Source of the DNA: Pseudomonas fuscovaginae SE-1
Lineage (GTDB): Bacteria > Pseudomonadota > Gammaproteobacteria > Pseudomonadales > Pseudomonadaceae
Assembly: GCF_000364705.1 (NCBI RefSeq)
Contig: NZ_AQOH01000203.1
Location: 1 to 52,148, forward strand
DNA: 52,148 nt
Direction of reading: 5' to 3'
Shown here: positions 19,036 through 29,443 of the stretch, in pieces
Numbering within the stretch: position 1 is the stretch's first letter
How the letters are laid out: the number at the start of each line of letters is the position of its first letter
The notes under the pieces: generated by a model
Databases searched by the model: none
What the model was told of the DNA's origin: nothing
The model's input: only the letters and a program-made list of their open reading frames with translations
Made by a program: the position numbers and the translations under genes

Positions 19036-20718
19036 TTACGCGGCCTTGCTGGCCTGGGTCTGGCTCAGCGAGCGGTTCAGGGCACTGAACACTGCCTTGA
19101 AGCTGGCCGTGGTGATGTTTTCATCGATACCCACGCCGTGCACCGCACGTTCGCCGTTCACGCGCAGCTCGATGTAGGCCGCCGCCTTGGCGTTGGTGCC
19201 AGCGCCGATGGCGTGTTCGTTGTAGTCCATGATTTCCACCGGAACCGGCAGGCCGGCCACCAGGGCTTCCAGGGCGCCATTGCCCTTGCCGCGCCAGTGC
19301 AGGTTGGTTTCGCCCTGACCCTTGCTCGCGACTTCGACTTCGACGCTGCTGTTGCCGTTCTCTTCCTGCAGGCGATGGCTGACCAGCGCATACGGGGTGT
19401 TGGCTTGCAGGTACTCGCTGTGCAGCAGGGCGTGGATCTGCTGGGCGGTCATTTCCAGGCCCAGGCGATCGGTTTCGCGCTGAACGACCTGGCTGAACTC
19501 GATCTGCATGCGACGTGGCAGGCTGATGCCGTACTCCTGTTCCAGCAGGTAGGCGATACCGCCCTTGCCCGACTGGCTGTTGACGCGGATCACCGCCTCG
19601 TAGCTGCGGCCGATGTCGGCCGGGTCGATCGGCAGGTAAGGCACTTCCCACAGGGCATCCGCCTGCTGTTGGGCGAAGCCCTTGCGGATCGCGTCCTGGT
19701 GCGAGCCGGAGAACGCGGTGTGCACCAGGTCGCCGACGTAAGGATGACGTGGGTGCACCGGAATCTGGTTGCACTCCTCGACCACCTTGCGCACGCCGTC
19801 GATATCGGAAAAGTCCAGTTGCGGGTCGAGACCCTGGGTGTACATGTTCAGGGCCACGGTCACCAGGTCGACGTTGCCGGTACGCTCGCCGTTGCCGAAC
19901 AGGCAGCCTTCGACACGGTCGGCGCCGGCCATCAGGCCCAGCTCGGTGGCGGCCACACCGGTGCCACGGTCGTTGTGGGTGTGCAGGCTGATGATCACGC
20001 TGTCACGACGGTTGATGTTGCGGTGGAACCACTCGATCTGGTCGGCGTAGACGTTCGGCGTGGCCACCTCAACGGTAGCAGGCAGGTTGAGGATCACCTT
20101 GTTCTCGGGCGTGGCGTTCCACACTTCGACCACGGCGTCGCAGACTTCCTTGGCGAACTCCAGCTCGGTGGCGCTGAAGGTTTCCGGGGAGTATTCGAAC
20201 TGCCACTGGGTGTCCGGCTGCTGGGCGGCGTACTTGACGAACAGCTTGGCGGCGTTCACCGCGATGTCCTTCACGCCCTGTTTGTCCTGGTTGAAGACGA
20301 TGCGGCGGAACGACGGGCTGGTGGCGTTGTACAGGTGCACGATGGCCTTCTTGGCGCCGCGCAGGGATTCGAAGGTCCGGGCGATCAGGTCCTCGCGGGC
20401 CTGGGTCAGCACCTGGATGGTGGTGTCGTCCGGGATGTGGCCGTCTTCGATCAGGGTGCGAACGAAGTCGAAGTCGGTCTGCGAAGCGGCCGGGAAGGAC
20501 GCCTCGATTTCCTTGACGCCGACGCTGACCAGGGTTTTCCAGAAGCGCAGTTTCTTCGCGGAATCCATCGGCTCGATCAGCGACTGGTTGCCGTCGCGCA
20601 GGTCGGAACTGCACCAGATCGGCGCGGTGGTGATGGTTTTCGATGGCCAGGTACGGTCAGGGAGGTTGATGGCCGGGAACGGACGGTACTTCGAAGACGG
20701 GTCTTTGAGCATGCTCAT
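19036..20718 (-). CDS. leuA: 2-isopropylmalate synthase
   Basis: First committed enzyme of leucine synthesis: condenses acetyl-CoA with 2-ketoisovalerate. The length is 560 residues, the longer type found in pseudomonads rather than the E. coli-length enzyme. The metal-binding start of the HMGL-like barrel is [16 protein letters not shown], a later metal segment is [14 protein letters not shown], and [15 protein letters not shown] is the conserved loop. The C-terminal part from about 430 is the regulatory LeuA dimer domain that binds leucine. The start ATG at 20718 has AAGGAA before it; a second ATG two codons on is possible. It stands alone on the minus strand. A candidate leader peptide lies 88 bases upstream. 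Confidence 0.96.
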   Translation of the reverse strand: MSMLKDPSSKYRPFPAINLPDRTWPSKTITTAPIWCSSDLRDGNQSLIEPMDSAKKLRFWKTLVSVGVKEIEASFPAASQTDFDFVRTLIEDGHIPDDTTIQVLTQAREDLIARTFESLRGAKKAIVHLYNATSPSFRRIVFNQDKQGVKDIAVNAAKLFVKYAAQQPDTQWQFEYSPETFSATELEFAKEVCDAVVEVWNATPENKVILNLPATVEVATPNVYADQIEWFHRNINRRDSVIISLHTHNDRGTGVAATELGLMAGADRVEGCLFGNGERTGNVDLVTVALNMYTQGLDPQLDFSDIDGVRKVVEECNQIPVHPRHPYVGDLVHTAFSGSHQDAIRKGFAQQQADALWEVPYLPIDPADIGRSYEAVIRVNSQSGKGGIAYLLEQEYGISLPRRMQIEFSQVVQRETDRLGLEMTAQQIHALLHSEYLQANTPYALVSHRLQEENGNSSVEVEVASKGQGETNLHWRGKGNGALEALVAGLPVPVEIMDYNEHAIGAGTNAKAAAYIELRVNGERAVHGVGIDENITTASFKAVFSALNRSLSQTQASKAA

Positions 20719-20806
20719 GGGGAATTCCTTGTTTGCCAGGGCCGAAAAGAGGCGCCCAGCCGGTGTAGCGTTGTCAGGAAAAAGCCTGGGGATGAGGCAC
20801 CGCGAT

Positions 20807-20884
20807 TCAGCCCGGCAGTCGTGCGCTGACGAGGCAGAGACTGCGGTGTTGACGACGCTGAATGAGGGTATGTGAGGTTTTCAT
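20807..20884 (-). CDS. possible leuA leader peptide, 25 residues
   Basis: On the minus strand an ATG at 20884 opens a 25-codon frame that ends at 20807, 88 bases before leuA. The product starts [11 protein letters not shown] and ends [11 protein letters not shown]; four of 25 codons are Leu (three CTC, one CTG), two of them as Leu-Cys-Leu-Val. AGGG lies about eight bases before the ATG. After the stop comes a short stem (minus strand GCCT/AGGC, plus-strand 20784-20798) and TTTTT (20779-20783). This is the layout of a transcription attenuator, but the stem is only four bases unless it extends into the end of the peptide frame. Leader peptide plus weak terminator is seen; attenuation is inferred. 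Confidence 0.4.
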   Translation of the reverse strand: MKTSHTLIQRRQHRSLCLVSARLPG

Positions 20885-21100
20885 GTTTTCAACCCTAACC
20901 ACTGGGGTGAAAGATGGCAAGCCTGTAGAAGAATTTGAGAGGAATACTCGATAAAATGGCTTTTTCGAGATTTTATTTTGCTTCTGTCGCGGAAAGTCTA
21001 GAACAATTGCGCACTATTTTGGGTCGGCGCAATCCCTGGTGCAGGGCTGCCTGGTTTTGAAAAGCACCTGTCACAACGTGTACAGGTGATGTTGCGGACG
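20885..21100. other. leuA-valS intergenic region, no gene
   Basis: With the leader region this makes 425 bases between leuA and valS. It is richer in A+T than its surroundings (around 20930-21020), as expected for the leuA promoter region, but I could not place convincing -35 and -10 boxes. One clear inverted repeat, CACCTGT (21065-21071) and ACAGGTG (21082-21088), lies just before the valS terminator. I see no open frame worth calling other than the leader peptide. Confidence 0.6.
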
Positions 21101-21128
21101 AAAAGGGAGGCCCGAAGGCCTCCCTTTT
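21101..21128 (-). terminator. intrinsic terminator of valS
   Basis: AAAAGGGAGGCC (21101-21112) and GGCCTCCCTTTT (21117-21128) form a perfect 12-base inverted repeat. On the minus strand the loop is TTCG, a very stable tetraloop, and the stem ends in four T. It starts 16 bases after the valS stop. Being symmetrical, it could also act on the plus strand. Confidence 0.88.
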
Positions 21129-21143
21129 CAATCGCCGACAGCC

Positions 21144-23990
21144 TTACAGGCTGGAGATTCGAGCGTGCTGTTCAGCCAGCTTGCCCAGGGCCTGTTCGGC
21201 CTCGGCGAGCTTGGCGCGCTCCTTTTCGATGACTTCGGCTGGCGCCTTGTCGACGAACGCGGCATTCGACAGTTTGCCGCCGACACGCTGGACTTCGCCT
21301 TGCAGGCGCTGGATTTCCTTGTCCAGGCGAGCCAGTTCAGCGCCCTTGTCGATCAGTCCGGCCATCGGCACCAGCACTTCCATCTCGCCGACCAGGGCGG
21401 TGGCGGACAACGGTGCTTCCTCGCCGGCAGCCAGCACGGTGATCGATTCGAGCTTGGCCAGCTTCTTCAGCAGGGTCTCGTTTTCCTTCAGGCGACGCTG
21501 GTCTTCGGCACCGGCGTTGTTCAGGAACAGTGCCAGTGGCTTGCCCGGGCCGATGTTCATTTCGGCACGGATATTACGGACGCCGAGCATCAGGCCCTTG
21601 AGCCATTCGATGTCGCCTTCGGCCGCCGGGTCGATGCGCTCCTCGTTCGCCACCGGCCACGCTTGCAGCATGATGGTCTTGCCCTCGGCACCGACCAGCG
21701 GCGCCAGGCGCTGCCAGATTTCCTCGGTGATGAACGGCATGAACGGGTGCGCCAGGCGCAGGGCCACTTCCAGCACGCGCACCAGGGTGCGGCGAGTGCC
21801 GCGCTGGCGTTCGACTGGGGCGTTCTCGTCCCACAGCACCGGCTTGGACAGTTCCAGGTACCAGTCGCAGTACTGGTTCCAGATGAACTCGTAGAGCGCC
21901 TGGGCGGCCAGGTCGAAACGGAACTGGTCGAGCTGGCGGGTCACTTCGGCTTCGGTTCGCTGCAGTTGCGAGATGATCCAGCGATCGGCCAGTGACAGCT
22001 CGTAGGCTTCGCCGTTCTGGCCGCAGTCCTCGCCCTTGTCGAGCACGTAGCGGGCGGCGTTCCAGATCTTGTTGCAGAAGTTGCGGTAGCCTTCGACGCG
22101 GCCCATGTCGAACTTGATGTCGCGACCGGTGGAGGCGAGCGAGCAGAAGGTGAAGCGCAGGGCGTCGGTGCCGTAGCTGGCGATACCCTCGGCGAATTCG
22201 GCGCGGGTCTGCTTCTCGATGGCTTTCTGCAGCTTGGGCTGCATCAGGCCGGTGGTGCGCTTCTGTACCAACGCTTCGAGTTCGATACCGTCGATGATGT
22301 CCAGCGGGTCGAGGACGTTGCCCTTGGACTTGGACATCTTCTGGCCCTGGCCGTCGCGCACCAGGCCATGGACGTAGACGGTCTTGAACGGAACCTGCGG
22401 GGTGCCGTCCTCGTTCTTCACCAGGTGCATGGTCAGCATGATCATCCGGGCGACCCAGAAGAAGATGATGTCGAAGCCGGTGACCAGCACGTCGGTCGGG
22501 TGGAAGGTCTTGAGGAACTCGGTCTGCTCCGGCCAGCCCAGGGTGGAGAAGGTCCACAGGCCCGAACTGAACCAGGTGTCGAGAACGTCGTTGTCCTGTT
22601 GCAGGGCAATGTCGGTGCCGAGGTTGTGCTTGGCGCGCACTTCGGCTTCGTCGCGGCCGACGTAGACCTTGCCCGACTCATCGTACCAGGCCGGAATCCG
22701 GTGGCCCCACCACAGCTGGCGGCTGATGCACCAGTCCTGGATATCGCGCATCCAGGAGAAGTACATGTTTTCGTACTGCTTGGGCACGAAGGCGATGCGA
22801 CCGCCTTCCACGGCGGCGATGGCCGGTTCGGCCAGTGGCTTGGTCGACACGTACCACTGGTCGGTCAGCCAGGGCTCGATGACGGTGCCGGAACGGTCGC
22901 CCTTCGGCACCTTCAGGGCGTGGTCGTCGACGCTGACCAAGAGGCCCGCGGCATCGAAGTCGGCGACGATCTGCTTGCGCGCGTCGAAGCGGTCGAGACC
23001 GACGTATTGCGCCGGGATCTTGCCGTCGATGCTGTCGTTCAGGGTGCCGTCGAGGTTGAACACCTGGCAGGCCGGCAGGACGCTGGCGTTCTTGTCGAAG
23101 ATGTTCAGCAGCGGCAGGTTGTGGCGTTTGCCGACTTCATAGTCGTTGAAGTCGTGGGCCGGGGTGATCTTCACGCAGCCGGTGCCGAATTCCGGGTCGC
23201 AGTAGTCGTCGGCGATGATCGGAATGCGGCGGCCAACCAGCGGCAGTTCGACGAACTGACCGATCAGGGCCTTGTAGCGCTCGTCGTTCGGGTTCACCGC
23301 GACGGCCGAGTCGCCGAGCATGGTTTCCGGACGGGTGGTGGCGACGATCAGGTGATCCAGGCCTTCGGCGGTCCTGGCGCCGTCGGCCAGCGGGTAGCGC
23401 AGGTTCCACAGGAAACCCTTCTCGTCGTGGTTTTCCACTTCGAGGTCGGAAATGGCCGTGTGCAGCTTGGTGTCCCAGTTGACCAGGCGCTTGCCGCGGT
23501 AGATCAGGCCGTCCTCGTGCAGGCGCACGAAGGCTTCCTTGACCGCTTCGGACAGGCCGTCGTCCATGGTGAAGCGCTCGCGGCTCCAGTCCACCGACGA
23601 GCCCAGGCGGCGGATCTGCCGGCTGATGTTGCCACCGGACTGCTCCTTCCACTCCCAGACCTTCTCCAGGAACTTCTCGCGGCCCAGGTCATGGCGGTTC
23701 TGGCCCTGGGCTTCAAGCTGGCGCTCCACCAGCATCTGGGTGGCGATGCCCGCGTGGTCGGTGCCCGGCTGCCACAGGGTGTTACGCCCCTGCATGCGGC
23801 GAAAGCGGATCAGCGCATCCATGATCGCGTTGTTGAAGCCGTGGCCCATGTGCAGGCTGCCGGTGACGTTCGGCGGCGGGATCATGATGGTGTAGGCGTC
23901 ACCCGAGCCTTGCGGGGCGAAGTAGTTCTCGGACTCCCAGGTCTGGTACCAGGAAGTTTCAATGGCGTGTGGCTGGTAGGTCTTATCCAT
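21144..23990 (-). CDS. valS: valyl-tRNA synthetase
   Basis: Class I aminoacyl-tRNA synthetase of 948 residues. The HIGH-type signature is in [17 protein letters not shown] near residue 45, the KMSKS loop in [16 protein letters not shown] near 555, and the CP1 editing domain lies between them ([19 protein letters not shown]). The C-terminal arm is a coiled coil ([20 protein letters not shown] onward), which binds tRNA. The start ATG is at 23990. The next gene upstream on the same strand ends 365 bases away, so valS probably has its own promoter; that gap contains a REP doublet. Confidence 0.97.
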   Translation of the reverse strand: MDKTYQPHAIETSWYQTWESENYFAPQGSGDAYTIMIPPPNVTGSLHMGHGFNNAIMDALIRFRRMQGRNTLWQPGTDHAGIATQMLVERQLEAQGQNRHDLGREKFLEKVWEWKEQSGGNISRQIRRLGSSVDWSRERFTMDDGLSEAVKEAFVRLHEDGLIYRGKRLVNWDTKLHTAISDLEVENHDEKGFLWNLRYPLADGARTAEGLDHLIVATTRPETMLGDSAVAVNPNDERYKALIGQFVELPLVGRRIPIIADDYCDPEFGTGCVKITPAHDFNDYEVGKRHNLPLLNIFDKNASVLPACQVFNLDGTLNDSIDGKIPAQYVGLDRFDARKQIVADFDAAGLLVSVDDHALKVPKGDRSGTVIEPWLTDQWYVSTKPLAEPAIAAVEGGRIAFVPKQYENMYFSWMRDIQDWCISRQLWWGHRIPAWYDESGKVYVGRDEAEVRAKHNLGTDIALQQDNDVLDTWFSSGLWTFSTLGWPEQTEFLKTFHPTDVLVTGFDIIFFWVARMIMLTMHLVKNEDGTPQVPFKTVYVHGLVRDGQGQKMSKSKGNVLDPLDIIDGIELEALVQKRTTGLMQPKLQKAIEKQTRAEFAEGIASYGTDALRFTFCSLASTGRDIKFDMGRVEGYRNFCNKIWNAARYVLDKGEDCGQNGEAYELSLADRWIISQLQRTEAEVTRQLDQFRFDLAAQALYEFIWNQYCDWYLELSKPVLWDENAPVERQRGTRRTLVRVLEVALRLAHPFMPFITEEIWQRLAPLVGAEGKTIMLQAWPVANEERIDPAAEGDIEWLKGLMLGVRNIRAEMNIGPGKPLALFLNNAGAEDQRRLKENETLLKKLAKLESITVLAAGEEAPLSATALVGEMEVLVPMAGLIDKGAELARLDKEIQRLQGEVQRVGGKLSNAAFVDKAPAEVIEKERAKLAEAEQALGKLAEQHARISSL

Positions 23991-24355
23991 GCGCGGCGGG
24001 ACCCTTAGGCATTAATTCAGGAAAGCCGGCAAGTATAACGGGGATATGGCGCGGGGCGTAGAGCGAGGTGAGGGGAGGTGCTGCAAAATATTGGCTGGAT
24101 AGGCGCTCAATCCGCCTATCCAGGCGTGAGCCGGTGTGTAGGGGCGGAGTGCTTTTGTGGCGAGCGGGCTTGTCGGAACGCCGCACCGCCGCGCTGAGGC
24201 GCGAAGCGGCCCTGAAACCGGTCTATGCGGAGTGTCAGGCAAAACGGGTTGCCTGATCTTGCGGCCGCTTCGCGACCGAACGCGGGCAAGCCCGCTCGCC
24301 ACAAGGTGGTGCCCGACTTCGAGTTTTTTTACTCGGGGAGCTGGCGTTTACCGCG
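23991..24355. other. 365-base gap between valS and the 164-aa gene, no gene
   Basis: Bases 24155-24304 are a REP doublet (separate entry). Bases 23991-24150 should hold the valS promoter, but I could not assign boxes with confidence. Near 24322-24337 CGAGT and ACTCG flank a run of T, an odd small hairpin with a T loop. Short open frames here are artefacts of the repeat and are not called. Confidence 0.6.
24155..24304. repeat. REP doublet with a conserved interior
   Basis: TTGTGGCGAGCGGGCTT (24155-24171) and AAGCCCGCTCGCCACAA (24288-24304) are perfect inverted copies 116 bases apart. They are the classic P. fluorescens-type REP sequence. The interior (GGAACGCCGCACCGCCGC, GCGAAGCGGCC, GGCCGCTTCGCG) also contains inverted pieces. 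A related but more decayed copy lies at 34147-34284. Confidence 0.82.
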
Positions 24356-24850
24356 TCAGGACGGGTACTGGCTGAGCAGGCGCTCCATCCGGGCATCCAG
24401 GCGGCGCTTGATCTCGGCCTCGATATGCGGCGCGAAGTCGTCGATCACATCCTGCATGATCAGTTGTGCGGCGGCGCGCAATTCGCTGTCCAGGTGCAGC
24501 AGGGCGTCCTGCTTACTGTTGTGAGCTGGCTCGGCAGCGGTAACGCGGTCACTGGCGATGGGCTCGGGCGCCGGCTCGGGTTTTGCCGCGACTGGCTTGC
24601 TGGTCTCGGGTGAGAGGGGGGGCGTGGCTTGTACCGCGGTTTCAACCCTGGCCTCGGCCTGGACTTCGGCCTTGGGCTTGCCACCGACCATGTCGAACAG
24701 CAGCGGAATCTGCCCTTCCGGGGGAACGGTCTCGGTCAGCAGCGGCGGTTGCAGGGTTTCGTCACCCAGCAGCTTGCGGATCGACTCGAGCTCGTCCAGC
24801 AGGGGAGCGGCCTTTTGTGATTGTTTTGGAGTGTCCATCGGGTTGCTCAA
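24356..24850 (-). CDS. uncharacterised acidic protein between holC and valS
   Basis: A 164-residue protein of unknown function. The N-terminus (APLLDELESIRKLLGDETLQ) looks helical, a proline- and alanine-rich middle (about 60-105) looks disordered, and the C-terminus (ALLHLDSELRAAAQLIMQDVIDD then EIKRRLDARMERLLSQYPS) looks like two long helices. No signal peptide, membrane segment or metal motif. It starts at the ATG at 24850, overlapping the holC stop by four bases, so it is translated from the holC message. From memory, pseudomonads keep such a gene at this spot beside the polymerase chi subunit. A role with HolC can be guessed only from position. Confidence 0.8.
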   Translation of the reverse strand: MSNPMDTPKQSQKAAPLLDELESIRKLLGDETLQPPLLTETVPPEGQIPLLFDMVGGKPKAEVQAEARVETAVQATPPLSPETSKPVAAKPEPAPEPIASDRVTAAEPAHNSKQDALLHLDSELRAAAQLIMQDVIDDFAPHIEAEIKRRLDARMERLLSQYPS

Positions 24851-25275
24851 AGTCGCTGTAGACGGTGATCTTGCAGAGGATAGCCCTGTTCGCGGTAGAA
24901 GCGGAAACTCTCCCGCGCCGCCTGGCGGATGGCCGGGTCTTCCACCACGACTTCCGCGATGCGGGTAAAACGTGAGGCAAACGGTGGTACCCGCTTGTCG
25001 AGATTGACCAGCAGGTCCTGGTGAGTGCCGGGATCATCGCCCAGGCCCAGTACCACGCTGCCTTCCGGCTCGCTTTCGGCCGGGCCATGGGGCACGAAGC
25101 TTTCGCCCTTGAAGCGCCACAGGCGGGCATCGAGTTCCTCGCGCTGCGCGGCATCACTGCAGTGCAGGTAGATCCGGTGGCCCAGGCGCCAGGCCTTTTC
25201 GGTCAGCTTGCAGGCGAAATCCAGGCGCGCCAGGGGATCTGCGCTGGGAAGGATATAAAAGTCGACTTGGGTCAT
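24847..25275 (-). CDS. holC: DNA polymerase III chi subunit
   Basis: Chi subunit of the clamp-loader complex; it pairs with psi and binds single-strand DNA-binding protein, linking the polymerase to SSB-coated DNA. The length is 142 residues. The N-terminus TQVDFYILPSADPLARLDFACKLTEKAW and the segment GHRIYLHCSDAAQREELDARLWRF match the family. It starts 57 bases after the pepA stop and overlaps the next gene by four bases. The pepA-holC order is conserved in gammaproteobacteria. Confidence 0.92.
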   Translation of the reverse strand: MTQVDFYILPSADPLARLDFACKLTEKAWRLGHRIYLHCSDAAQREELDARLWRFKGESFVPHGPAESEPEGSVVLGLGDDPGTHQDLLVNLDKRVPPFASRFTRIAEVVVEDPAIRQAARESFRFYREQGYPLQDHRLQRL

Positions 25276-25332
25276 GGAGAATTCCGGCGGCCGGACGGCG
25301 GCGTTGACGGGCGCCGCCCGGCGGGCTCAGGC

Positions 25333-26844
<1,512 letters not shown>

Positions 26845-26986
26845 TCAGTTGGCGCGCAGCGGGGCTGCGCGCTGGGTGGCTTGGCGACGCTGTGGCGCGC
26901 AAGCGACAAAGGCGGCAGTTTGAACCTCGCCGGCCGCTGCTGACAACCCTGTGTTGCAGCTTTGCGCGCGCGGTTGAGCATGTGCA

Positions 26987-27015
26987 GTGACAGGGGCGGT
27001 CAATCACAGGATAAT
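26987..27015 (+). promoter_or_regulatory. probable lptF promoter
   Basis: GTGACA at 26987-26992 (5 of 6) and GATAAT at 27010-27015 (5 of 6) are separated by exactly 17 bases. The start would be near 27022. The leader then contains a seven-base stem, GGGCGGC (27029-27035) with GCCGCCC (27047-27053). The rest of the pepA-lptF gap shows no gene. Confidence 0.6.
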
Positions 27016-27101
27016 GCGCCATCCTTTCGGGCGGCTCGCAATGCAGGCCGCCCTGTTTGCTTGTTCGGCCGCCTTAGCCTGACAACCCTGGAGTGTCTGG
27101 T

Positions 27102-28220
27102 TTGATCGTCTTTCGTTATCTGTCTCGCGAAGTCCTGGTTACATTGAGTGCCGTCAGCGCCGTGCTGTTGGTGATCACCATGAGCGGGCGCTTCGTCAAA
27201 TTCCTCGCCCAGGCCGCCTCGGGTGCCCTGGATCCGGGGGCCCTGTTCCTGATCATGGGCTTTCGTCTGCCCGGCTTTCTGCAACTGATCCTGCCACTGG
27301 GCCTGTTCCTCGGGATCCTGCTGGCCTATGGCCGGTTGTACCTCGAAAGCGAGATGACCGTGCTGTCCGCCACCGGCATGAGCCAGCAGCGCCTGCTCGG
27401 CATGACCATGGCGCCGGCATTGCTGGTGGCCCTGCTGGTGGCCTGGCTGAGCCTGAGCCTGGCACCCCAGGGCGCCTACCAGTTCCAGCTGGTGCTCAAC
27501 AAGCAGGATGCCCTGACCGAGTTCGACACCCTGGAGCCGGGCCGCTTCCAGGCGCTGAACGACGGTTCGCGGATCACCTATACCGAGAAGCTGTCCGATG
27601 ACCGCACCCAGTTGGGTGGGGTGTTCATTTCCGAGAAACGCCTGGGTCAGGACAAGAAGGACCGCGGTATCTCGGTGCTGGTCGCCGACCATGGTCGTCT
27701 CGAGGTCAAGCCGGACGGCAACCGCTACCTGATCCTGGAAGATGGCTATCGCTACGACGGCAGCCCGGGGCAGGCCGACTACCGGGTGATCAAGTACGAC
27801 ACCTACGGCGTGCAGATGGAAAGACCGGAAATCAGCAACGAAGTGACCGACCGCGACGCGCTGGCCACCCGCGACCTGTGGGGCAGCAGCGAGCGCAAGT
27901 CGATTGCCGAACTGCAATGGCGCCTGTCGCTGCCGTTGCTGGTGTTCGTCGTGACCCTGATGGCGGTGCCGCTGTCGCGGGTCAATCCGCGCCAGGGTCG
28001 CTTCCTCAAGCTGCTGCCGGCGATCCTTCTGTACATGGCCTACCTGACCATGCTGATTTCCGCCCGTGGCGCCCTGGAGAAGGGCAAGCTGTCGCCACTG
28101 CCCGGCCTGTGGTGGGTGCACGCGCTGTTCCTGGCGATCGGTCTGGGGCTGCTCTATTGGGAACCGTTGCGTTTGAAGCTGGCGAGTCGTCGCGGCATGA
28201 AGGAGATGGCTCGTGGTTAA
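27102..28220 (+). CDS. lptF: LPS export ABC transporter permease LptF
   Basis: One of two permeases of the LptB2FG transporter that extracts lipopolysaccharide from the inner membrane and passes it to LptC. About 372 residues. Three membrane helices at the N-terminus (VTLSAVSAVLLVITMS, LPGFLQLILPLGLFLGILLAYG, APALLVALLVAWLSL), a periplasmic jelly-roll domain (about 125-260), then three more helices. I chose TTG at 27102, giving MIVFRYLSREV with GGAG nine bases upstream; an in-frame GTG at 27093 would sit only 0-1 bases from that GGAG. It overlaps lptG by eight bases. Confidence 0.95.
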   Translation: MIVFRYLSREVLVTLSAVSAVLLVITMSGRFVKFLAQAASGALDPGALFLIMGFRLPGFLQLILPLGLFLGILLAYGRLYLESEMTVLSATGMSQQRLLGMTMAPALLVALLVAWLSLSLAPQGAYQFQLVLNKQDALTEFDTLEPGRFQALNDGSRITYTEKLSDDRTQLGGVFISEKRLGQDKKDRGISVLVADHGRLEVKPDGNRYLILEDGYRYDGSPGQADYRVIKYDTYGVQMERPEISNEVTDRDALATRDLWGSSERKSIAELQWRLSLPLLVFVVTLMAVPLSRVNPRQGRFLKLLPAILLYMAYLTMLISARGALEKGKLSPLPGLWWVHALFLAIGLGLLYWEPLRLKLASRRGMKEMARG

Positions 28221-29274
28221 GCTCGACCGCTACATCGGTAGCGCAGTATTCATGGCGATCCTGGCGGTGCTCGGGATCATTCTCGGCCTGGCCTCGCTGT
28301 TCGCCTTCATCGACGAGATGAGCAACGTCAGCGATACCTACACCTGGGGCGACGTGCTCAGCTTCGTGCTGTTGACCGCGCCGCGGCGGGTCTACGACAT
28401 GCTGCCGATGGCCGCCCTGATCGGCTGCCTGATCGGCCTGGGCAGCCTGGCCAGCAACAGCGAGCTGACCATCATGCGTGCGGCGGGTGTTTCCGTCGGG
28501 CGAATCGTCTGGGCGGTCATGAAGCCGATGCTGGTGCTGATGATCGTCGGCGTGCTGGTGGGCGAGTACGTGGCACCGGTCACCGAAAGCAAGGCCCAGG
28601 CCGACCGGGCGCTGGCCCAGGGTTCCGGCGATGCCCAGAGTTCCAAGCATGGCCTGTGGCACCGCCAGGGTGACGAGTTTATCCATATCAACGCCGTGCA
28701 GCCGAACGGGCTGCTCTACGGGGTGACCCGCTACCAGTTCGACGACCAGCGCCGCCTGCAGTCCTCGAGCTTCGCCAAACTGGCGCGCTTCGAGCAGGAT
28801 CACTGGAACCTGACGGACGTCACCACCACCCATTTCCGTGGCGATCACACCGAAGTCATCAACACGCCGCAGGAGACCTGGGGGGTGTCTCTCCAGCCGA
28901 ACCTCTTGAGCACCGTGGTGATGGTGCCCGAGTCGCTGTCGATCAGCGGCCTGTGGAGTTACATCCACTACCTGGCGGACCAGGGGCTGGCCAACGGTCG
29001 CTACTGGCTGGCGTTCTGGGTCAAGGTCCTGCAGCCGCTGGTCACCGCGGCGCTGGTGCTGATGGCGATCTCGTTCATCTTCGGTCCGCTGCGCTCGGTG
29101 ACCCTCGGTCAGCGGGTATTCACCGGTGTGCTGGTCGGTTTCACCTTCCGTATCGCCCAGGACCTGCTGGGGCCGTCGAGCCTGGTGTTCGGCTTCTCGC
29201 CGCTGTTCGCGGTGCTGGTGCCGGCGGGGATCTGTGCGATTGCCGGCCTCTGGCTGCTGCGGCGCGCCGGATAG
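28213..29274 (+). CDS. lptG: LPS export ABC transporter permease LptG
   Basis: Partner permease of LptF in the LptB2FG complex. The length is 353 residues, with a GTG start at 28213 preceded by AAGGAG at 28199-28204. Same layout as LptF: three membrane helices (AVFMAILAVLGIILGLASLFAF, MLPMAALIGCLIGLGSLA, VLMIVGVLVGEYVAP), a periplasmic jelly-roll, and three helices at the end (PLVTAALVLMAISFIFGPL onward). Its start overlaps the end of lptF, so the two are coupled. A terminator follows 33 bases after its stop. Confidence 0.96.
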   Translation: MVKLDRYIGSAVFMAILAVLGIILGLASLFAFIDEMSNVSDTYTWGDVLSFVLLTAPRRVYDMLPMAALIGCLIGLGSLASNSELTIMRAAGVSVGRIVWAVMKPMLVLMIVGVLVGEYVAPVTESKAQADRALAQGSGDAQSSKHGLWHRQGDEFIHINAVQPNGLLYGVTRYQFDDQRRLQSSSFAKLARFEQDHWNLTDVTTTHFRGDHTEVINTPQETWGVSLQPNLLSTVVMVPESLSISGLWSYIHYLADQGLANGRYWLAFWVKVLQPLVTAALVLMAISFIFGPLRSVTLGQRVFTGVLVGFTFRIAQDLLGPSSLVFGFSPLFAVLVPAGICAIAGLWLLRRAG

Positions 29275-29306
29275 ACGCCTCGAACCGCTCGGGAGCCCCC
29301 GAAAGG

Positions 29307-29335
29307 AGCCTCTGCCGACCGGCAGGGGCTTTTTT
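29307..29335 (+). terminator. intrinsic terminator after lptG
   Basis: AGCCTCTGCC (29307-29316) and GGCAGGGGCT (29321-29330) pair with one G-T wobble around GACC, followed by a T run to 29335. It separates the lpt pair from lepA. Confidence 0.85.
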
Positions 29336-29443
29336 GTGTCGGTCGCCCTGCCGGTTGACGTGACGCCTTGGTTGCGCATCAGGTACAATTCCCGGCTATT
29401 TTTCGGCGGGCAGTCTGCCTGCAACCTTTTTGAGTGTTGACCC

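Noticed and set aside
19138..20829. 563-codon plus frame across leuA
   Set aside because: Antisense shadow of leuA, no motif or ribosome-binding site.
22368..24008. 546-codon plus frame across valS
   Set aside because: Antisense shadow of valS; composition typical of GC-rich shadows.
24068..24375. Small open frames in the valS upstream gap
   Set aside because: They are made by the REP doublet and change frame with it; no ribosome-binding sites or conserved content.
29355..29389. TTGACG plus TACAAT as a lepA promoter
   Set aside because: The spacer is 23 bases, too long for sigma-70; only the TACAAT is kept as a possible -10.
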